Assembly: GCA_001817755.1 (NCBI GenBank)
Contig: MHIY01000001.1
Coordinates: 48,770 to 57,692 of the forward strand
Source: Candidatus Colwellbacteria bacterium RIFCSPLOWO2_01_FULL_48_10
Lineage (GTDB): Bacteria > Patescibacteriota > Minisyncoccia > UBA6257 > Colwellbacteraceae
DNA length: 8,923 nt
Direction: 5' to 3'
Shown here one piece after another: positions 4,974 to 8,923 of this stretch. The position numbers and the translations under genes were made by a program. The notes beneath the pieces are model-generated. The model was not told where the DNA came from and made no database searches. It worked only from the letters and a program-made list of their open reading frames with translations. How positions within the stretch are numbered: the first letter of the stretch is position 1; every line of letters starts with the position of its first letter.

Positions 4974-5037
4974 GTCAGTCACTTCCTTGAGAAAGAACGG
5001 GAACTGGGTTGATGCTTCCATCCTCGCCCTTATAGAA

Positions 5038-5067
5038 AGAATAATCGACGTGGTTGTGCCATGTCAA
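5038..5067 (-). promoter_or_regulatory. Promoter of the 4608-4973 gene
   Basis: On the minus strand a perfect TTGACA (5062-5067) is followed after 18 bp by TATTCT (5038-5043; 4 of 6). Transcription would start near 5031, giving a leader of about 58 nt to the ATG at 4973, or about 10 nt to the ATG at 5021. Confidence 0.6.
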
Positions 5068-5377
5068 AAGACGATTTCCGCCCATAGGCTTATTCGCACG
5101 AATATGCCTATGAGAATTTGAGAGTTTCTGCTAATCGCTAGTAAAGCACGGCAAGCCGCGCGGCATTTACCTTTCTCCGACTTCGTCTCGCCTCGCTGGA
5201 GCTCCGGCGAAGCGGGTCGGCACAAATGAATCTTCGTTCATTTGGCTCTCTCGCTTGTCGTAGTAATGAAAAACAATCATTCATGGATATCATGATGCTA
5301 ACAAAGGATTCCTATTGGTCGCTTGGGAATTGATTGCTATCAAGCGTGAGCTCGATAATGTTATAGTTTATAGGTAG
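5068..5377. other. Gene-free, hairpin-rich intergenic stretch
   Basis: I see no gene here. It holds a GCCGCGCGGC palindrome (5155-5164), a stable inverted repeat TCGCTGGAG/CTCCGGCGA (5193-5210, one wobble, no loop bases) enclosed by CCGAC (5177-5181) and GTCGG (5216-5220), and a perfect 8-bp hairpin CAAATGAA-TCTTCG-TTCATTTG (5223-5244). The three lie close together and could form one structured RNA or cruciform. The right end carries TATAGT (5362-5367), 10 nt before the ATG of the membrane protein, as a possible -10 without a convincing -35. Confidence 0.45.
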
Positions 5378-5773
5378 ATGCGGGAAAATTTTCTAAAAAT
5401 ACTTTTGTTGCTGGGAGCTGCGTTTTATTTGGTGGGCGCAATAGTTCACTATTTCGGCCTCACTCTTTTCCCTTGGTTTGATGGCACACTATACAGCCCA
5501 TACCATGATTCTATAATCGCAATGGCGTCATTGGCCATTTCGGGATTTTTCTTTGTTACATATTTGGATCCTAATAAAAATCTTGGGAATCTGCGAGTTA
5601 TTATTATAGCTGCCTTAATAAGCGGTATTTTAACGATCGTGATGGCTTACAAAACTGATTTTGTCAGCCTATACGGAAGCACGCTAAAGAATTCTCAGGC
5701 CTGGGTGGAGGGAGTTTCTCTTATAATTTTTTCCTTTTTAATTTTTATATTAAAGCCGAATAAGAATTCCTAG
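5378..5773 (+). CDS. Conserved-looking four-helix integral membrane protein, function unknown
   Basis: 131 aa. Four hydrophobic segments are visible, at about residues 6-27, 44-62, 72-91 and 108-126, with short loops and Lys/Asn-rich ends (PNKN at 65-68 and 127-130), so an inner-membrane protein with both termini probably cytoplasmic. The first loop carries a polar, aromatic motif, FPWFDGTLYSPYHDS (31-45), with H24 and H43 near the membrane surface. No known family motif is recognised. Translation would start at ATG 5378; an imperfect AGGTAG touches the start and TATAGT ends 10 nt upstream. The gene stands alone between structured intergenic segments. Confidence 0.72.
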   Translation: MRENFLKILLLLGAAFYLVGAIVHYFGLTLFPWFDGTLYSPYHDSIIAMASLAISGFFFVTYLDPNKNLGNLRVIIIAALISGILTIVMAYKTDFVSLYGSTLKNSQAWVEGVSLIIFSFLIFILKPNKNS

Positions 5774-5921
5774 GGGTAGAATCCCGAGATACTCAACCTT
5801 TGTTGCGACTCGACTCCGCTCCTCGTAGGAATATTAGTGGTTGTCGAGTGGCTAGCCCACAAATAGATCGATTTGGAGTTTAGTCAGAAACTGAATTACT
5901 AACAAGCTAAAAAGCTAAGCT

Positions 5922-5937
5922 TTGCCGTAATCGGCAA
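5922..5937 (-). terminator. Possible terminator of mutM
   Basis: TTGCCG-ATTA-CGGCAA on the minus strand is a perfect 6-bp stem with a 4-nt loop, 5 bp after the mutM stop. The T-run (TTTTT) begins 8 nt after the stem rather than directly, so it may be weak. An AAGCT/AGCTT inverted pair spans that T-run. Confidence 0.45.
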
Positions 5938-5942
5938 TGCTA

Positions 5943-6878
5943 TCAAGCTAACCTCTGGCACCGCGGGCAGAAATGCGCCGAACGAGCGGCGATAACAATC
6001 CTCTTTATGAGCATGCGGCAACGCAGACAGGGTTCGCCTTCCCGGCCATAGACTTTTATAAGCCTCATATATCCGCCGGACTCGCCCGAAGCATCGCGAT
6101 AGTCGGACATTGATGTGCCGCGCATCTTTATCGCCGAAGTCAAAACTTTTTTTATATTGTTGAACAGCGCCTTTGCTTCGCCGTCCGACAGCGAATTGGC
6201 CCTCCGTAGGGGATGGACCTTCGATGTCCACAAGATTTCGTCAGCATATATGTTTCCGATGCCGGCAATCTTAGTTTGATCCAACAGCATTTGCTTTATC
6301 CGCCCGCGTGAAGACGATAAAATTTTTCTGAGTGCCGGTAGGTCAAGATCGGATCCCAACGGTTCCGGGCCAAGACTGCTCAGCTCTTTCGAGCCCAAAA
6401 CCTTTTCTTTGGCGCCAAAAATTATCCGCCCAAATTTGCGGGCATCAGAGTACCCAAGCATCGAGCCGTCTTTAAACCACAGCAGGAAATGTATATAGCT
6501 GTTTACTTTTTCGCGTATCGCCTCCGCCTGTCGGCGAGACAAACCGTAGGACGCGGGAAGAGGCTTGCCGCCTCGCATTATCCACTGGCCGGACAAGAAA
6601 TGCCCGGTCATCTTGGGATGGACGGCCAATATGTGGTCGCCTGAGAGACCGATCAAAACATTCTTGGCCCGGCGGCTGACCGAGACAACTTTTAACCCGC
6701 GCAATTTTCGGCCAAACATCGTTCGTGAGGCCGGATGATGGCCAAGATGCCTGCGCCCATTTTCCAACTCAAGATGGATCATCTTGGGCCAGTCGTACCA
6801 AACCTTGCGTATTGTTTTCCCAACAATAGCCTTTTTCAGATCGCGCGCCATAGTCTCGACTTCTGGAAGCTCGGGCAC
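5943..6878 (-). CDS. mutM: Formamidopyrimidine-DNA glycosylase (Fpg/MutM)
   Basis: 311 aa, longer than the usual 270-295. Bifunctional glycosylase/AP lyase that removes 8-oxoguanine and other oxidised purines. It begins PELPEVET: Pro2 is the catalytic nucleophile and Glu3 the acid. K72 in RRAKNVL is the beta-elimination Lys, HPKMTG (87-92) carries the intercalating Met, and SDARKFGR (144-151) is the conserved D-x-R-x-F-G block. The H2TH motif is at QTKIAGIGNIYADEILW (201-217). The zinc finger is C284-x2-C287 and C304-x2-C307, with R299 (AARS) before it. An extra stretch at about 103-128 accounts for part of the added length. The start is GTG at 6878, fixed by Pro2. No SD is present; a TACATT hexamer lies 7 nt upstream, suggesting a leaderless transcript. 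Confidence 0.97.
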   Translation of the reverse strand: MPELPEVETMARDLKKAIVGKTIRKVWYDWPKMIHLELENGRRHLGHHPASRTMFGRKLRGLKVVSVSRRAKNVLIGLSGDHILAVHPKMTGHFLSGQWIMRGGKPLPASYGLSRRQAEAIREKVNSYIHFLLWFKDGSMLGYSDARKFGRIIFGAKEKVLGSKELSSLGPEPLGSDLDLPALRKILSSSRGRIKQMLLDQTKIAGIGNIYADEILWTSKVHPLRRANSLSDGEAKALFNNIKKVLTSAIKMRGTSMSDYRDASGESGGYMRLIKVYGREGEPCLRCRMLIKRIVIAARSAHFCPRCQRLA

Positions 6879-6994
6879 GTTAGTTAATGTAAAATTTAAA
6901 AATCAAAATGGAAAATAGCAATTCAAAATGCAAAGATTTAAATATTTTTATAAATTTAATCTGTGATTTTGATTTTTGATATTTCAATTTTAAA
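6879..6994. other. Very AT-rich spacer between the histidine kinase and mutM
   Basis: This 116-bp stretch is almost entirely A/T, with the short unit CAAAATG recurring (6904-6910 and near 6924-6930). A perfect 12-bp inverted repeat, AAAAATCAAAAT (6898-6909) and ATTTTGATTTTT (6966-6977), could fold the spacer into a long AT-rich hairpin. It contains the putative -10 of mutM (TACATT, 6886-6891). No GC stem with a T-run is seen to end the histidine kinase transcript. Confidence 0.5.
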
Positions 6995-8383
6995 TTATTC
7001 TTCATATGGCGCTTCTTTATGCGGGATATATTTTGGGTCGGTGGGCAGAGTGAAATAGAAGGTGGTGCCGCGTCCTAGAACCGACTCGGCCCAGATGCTC
7101 CCGCCGTGGCGCTTGACGATGTTTTTCGCAATGTATAGGCCCAAGCCAGTGCCTTCGGTCTGCACCTTCACAGCATTTTCGGCCCGGAAGAATTTTTTGA
7201 ACAGCTTATCCATGCCTTCCGGCGGGATGCCTACGCCAGTGTCCTTGATTGCAATCTTCACAAAGGGCTTATCTGGCAAACGATCCAAGCTAACTGTCAC
7301 CGAACCATTTTTTAGATTGTACCTGATGCCGTTGTCGATAAGGTTCGAGACCGCCATAGCGAGCTTCGCCGGATCGATATTGATCGTTAAAGTAGTCTCT
7401 TTGCCCGGATCAAAATACAGGTTGACTCCAGCGCTTTTGGCCGCGGGAGCGGCGTTCTTCATGATCTCGCCAAAGAAAGAAGTAATGTTCACATCTTGGA
7501 AATTGTAGCCGAATTTGCCTTCCTCAATTTTTGAGACATCGAGCAGGTCGTTTACTATTTTCGACAGGTTCTGCGACGAAACAAATCCCTCGCGAACAAC
7601 TTCCTTACTTTCTTCGGAAAGACTCGCGTCTTTGCGGAGTATGTCCAACGCCCAATATATGGTTGTAATGGGATTTTGCAGCTGATGAGCCGCGACAGTG
7701 ATAAATTCGGACTTGGAACGGTAGATCTCGACCTCGCGTGTTCGATCAATGATCACTTTGATAAAACCAGCAGCTTCGTTACCGGCCAGCACGGGGCTTG
7801 TAGCTACCCTTAGCTCAAGCGCGGGGTCAGACAGAGAAATGTCGACGACCTGCGGTATCGCGCCGGGTTCGGAACGCTTTACGGCAAGCGGCGCAAGCGA
7901 CGGAAAAATGGTCTGCGCGAGCAGCCGTAGCTTTGGGTCCTGGGCACGATTTGGACCGATGGTCTGGCCGACTATTTCATCGCGCCGAACGCTGAAAATT
8001 CCCTCGGCGGCCGGGTTGAATATCGTTACCCGGAAATCACGGTCGTACACGATTACTCCGTCGGGAATGGTGGAAATGATGCCCTCAAGCCGCTCTGAAA
8101 CCGCCCGGCTGAGCTCAGCCTTTTTAATAATCCTAAGGATGCCTGAATACAAAAGTAGCGCTAGGGCGAAAAGAATTATTGCGCTTGCAACTGCCCAAGC
8201 GAGATCGAGGTAAAGAAAATCAACCGCGACGAGAAGCAGACTGGAAAAAACAAATATCCAAAACGGCCTCATCTCGCCTGAGAAAATAATACTTGTCTTT
8301 TTGGACTCGGGAATAGCATTCGCCGCCGGACTCGGAGCGGTCGGAATATCTGCGTGGTCAAAGTTTGCCTCTTTGTCCGTCAT
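6995..8383 (-). CDS. Membrane-bound PAS-domain sensor histidine kinase, orphan
   Basis: 462 aa from ATG 8383. The frame extends six codons to a TTG at 8401, but TATATT stands 6 nt before this ATG, which suits leaderless initiation. Numbering below counts from the TTG. There are two membrane helices (about 46-64 and 67-88) with almost no loop between them, so no external sensor domain. A PAS domain spans about 102-222 (TIPDGVIVYDRDFRVTIFNP). The HisKA H-box AAHQLQNPIT (237-246) has H239 as phospho-acceptor. The ATPase has the N-box SNLIDNGIRYN (352-362), G1 box DTGVGIP (387-393), F-box FKKFFR and G2 box GTGLGL (417-422). The H-box is unusual in having Q-N where most kinases have R-T. No response regulator is in the window, so the partner is unknown. 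Confidence 0.93.
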   Translation of the reverse strand: MTDKEANFDHADIPTAPSPAANAIPESKKTSIIFSGEMRPFWIFVFSSLLLVAVDFLYLDLAWAVASAIILFALALLLYSGILRIIKKAELSRAVSERLEGIISTIPDGVIVYDRDFRVTIFNPAAEGIFSVRRDEIVGQTIGPNRAQDPKLRLLAQTIFPSLAPLAVKRSEPGAIPQVVDISLSDPALELRVATSPVLAGNEAAGFIKVIIDRTREVEIYRSKSEFITVAAHQLQNPITTIYWALDILRKDASLSEESKEVVREGFVSSQNLSKIVNDLLDVSKIEEGKFGYNFQDVNITSFFGEIMKNAAPAAKSAGVNLYFDPGKETTLTINIDPAKLAMAVSNLIDNGIRYNLKNGSVTVSLDRLPDKPFVKIAIKDTGVGIPPEGMDKLFKKFFRAENAVKVQTEGTGLGLYIAKNIVKRHGGSIWAESVLGRGTTFYFTLPTDPKYIPHKEAPYEE

Positions 8384-8408
8384 GGTAGAAATATACTCCA
8401 AGACCTTG

Positions 8409-8545
8409 AATTACGAAACTCCTATGAATGGCGGCATTCGGAAGAGTCTCCCGGAGCGCGGCGGCGCGAGGGCGAGACAGAAATTCAGCAGAATTTCATG
8501 TCGTGCTCTTCCGAATGTTGCACGACATAGGAAAGTTTCGTAATT
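8409..8545. repeat. 137-bp nested inverted-repeat element
   Basis: The outer arms AATTACGAAACT (8409-8420) and AGTTTCGTAATT (8534-8545) are perfect 12-mers. They are followed inward by CCTATG (8421-8426) and CATAGG (8526-8531), offset by a 2-nt bulge, and after an 8-by-8 internal loop by a second perfect 12-bp pair, CATTCGGAAGAG (8435-8446) and CTCTTCCGAATG (8506-8517). Inside are GTCTC/GAGAC (8446-8450, 8474-8478) around a very GC-rich core, and a perfect GAAATTC-AGCA-GAATTTC hairpin (8480-8497). The whole segment can fold as one branched stem. No ORF or clear target-site duplication is seen. It lies between the exonuclease stop and the histidine kinase start. Confidence 0.8.
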
Positions 8546-8592
8546 TGGAATCAAAGACAGCCTTCTTAGCCATTTCGCCACCCGCGAAAGTC

Positions 8593-8923
8593 CTATCGAG
8601 AAGGCTTCTGTTCCCCTTCAAGGCGAGCCACCAGAGCGCTAAAACCGAGACTTTTGAAATAAGGCAAGGCAGACACGATGTCGATTGCTCTGGTTTCAAG
8701 GGCATCTAGGTTAACCTCGATGGGTACGTCGGAACGAAGGGTAGCGAGACGTTTGGACATAAGGGCGCGGTTGCGGTTGCCCTTCAGCTTGGCTTCAAGC
8801 TTTTTGTCGGAGAGGCCAATTTCCTCGATGTCGCGGAAAAGCGTTTCCAGCGGGCCGTATTTTTTGATTATCGAGGCGGCGGTCTTAGGGCCTATCCCGG
8901 GAACGCCGGGGATGTTGTCAGAC
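8593..8923 (-). CDS. 5'-3' exonuclease (PolA N-terminal/flap endonuclease type), C-terminal part, apparently stand-alone
   Basis: The last 109 residues are visible, starting SDNIPGVPGIGPKTAASII; the N-terminus lies beyond the right edge. SDNIPGVPGIGPKTA is the conserved H3TH DNA-binding motif of the PolA 5' nuclease, with the metal-binding Asp of the SDN triplet. ALMSKRLATLRSDVPIEVNL (63-82) is the typical following helix and strand, and PYFKSLGFSALVARLE (92-107) closes the domain. The frame then ends with TAG; no linker, 3'-5' exonuclease or polymerase domain follows. It is thus a separate 5' nuclease, of the kind that removes RNA primers and flaps, rather than the N-terminus of a full PolA, unless a split polymerase gene lies elsewhere. 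No frameshifted polymerase continuation is seen in 8411-8592. Confidence 0.9.
   Translation of the reverse strand, partial: SDNIPGVPGIGPKTAASIIKKYGPLETLFRDIEEIGLSDKKLEAKLKGNRNRALMSKRLATLRSDVPIEVNLDALETRAIDIVSALPYFKSLGFSALVARLEGEQKPSR

Noticed and set aside
5774..5921. Further gene or RNA between the membrane protein and mutM
   Set aside because: No ORF, no tRNA fold, and no strong stem was found there apart from the hairpin at 5922-5937.
8496..8573. 25-codon minus-strand ORF starting MAKKAVFDSK
   Set aside because: It runs into the nested inverted repeat and is too short to separate from chance; no family is recognised.
1..8923. CRISPR array, insertion sequence or prophage genes
   Set aside because: No regularly spaced repeats, transposase, integrase or phage structural genes are visible; the only recurrent elements are the DGR repeats and the short motifs described.

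Overview
The window most likely comes from a Candidate Phyla Radiation (Patescibacteria, Parcubacteria-like) bacterium. The reasons are compact single-copy housekeeping genes with short proteins (DNA polymerase III delta of 257 aa, a delta-like C-terminus typical of these lineages), many genes lacking Shine-Dalgarno leaders, a free-standing LAGLIDADG endonuclease, and a diversity-generating retroelement (DGR) whose target protein resembles a family I know from these genomes. TGA is used as a stop (target gene, holA, mutM), so this is not one of the lineages that reassign UGA to glycine. Taxonomy is inferred, not proven.

Positions 1-1600 are a DGR. They hold the 3' part of an accessory variability determinant gene (avd, + strand), a 116-bp template repeat (TR, 376-491) and, exactly 390 bp further on, a 116-bp variable repeat (VR, 766-881). 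The VR forms the extreme 3' end of a 236-aa target gene on the minus strand (759-1469). TR and VR differ at 19 positions, and 18 of these are adenines of the template read on the minus strand. That is the signature of adenine-specific mutagenic retrohoming. The reverse transcriptase is not in the window and should lie to the left of position 1. The TR is convergent with avd, which is unusual.

Positions 1600-2310 hold a single-motif LAGLIDADG ORF (minus) bounded by near-identical 15-bp direct repeats. A cluster of GTTTCAC motifs, a 25-bp perfect palindrome and a long hairpin lie nearby, and a 23-bp perfect palindrome separates the ORF from divergent yraN.

Positions 2309-4513 hold yraN, a short-chain dehydrogenase, rpsT (S20), and convergent holA, whose 3' end overlaps rpsT by 34 bp. 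Positions 4557-5773 hold a small hypothetical protein (minus, with its own promoter, SD and terminator), a structured 350-bp gap, and a four-helix membrane protein. Positions 5922-8923 are all minus strand: mutM (Fpg), an AT-rich spacer, a membrane PAS histidine kinase, a 137-bp nested inverted-repeat element, and the C-terminal part of a 5'-3' exonuclease that ends without a polymerase domain.

Several genes (SDR, histidine kinase, mutM, holA) have a -10-like hexamer 6-7 nt upstream of the start codon and no SD, suggesting leaderless transcripts. The DGR target and the 4608-4973 gene instead carry clear SD motifs.
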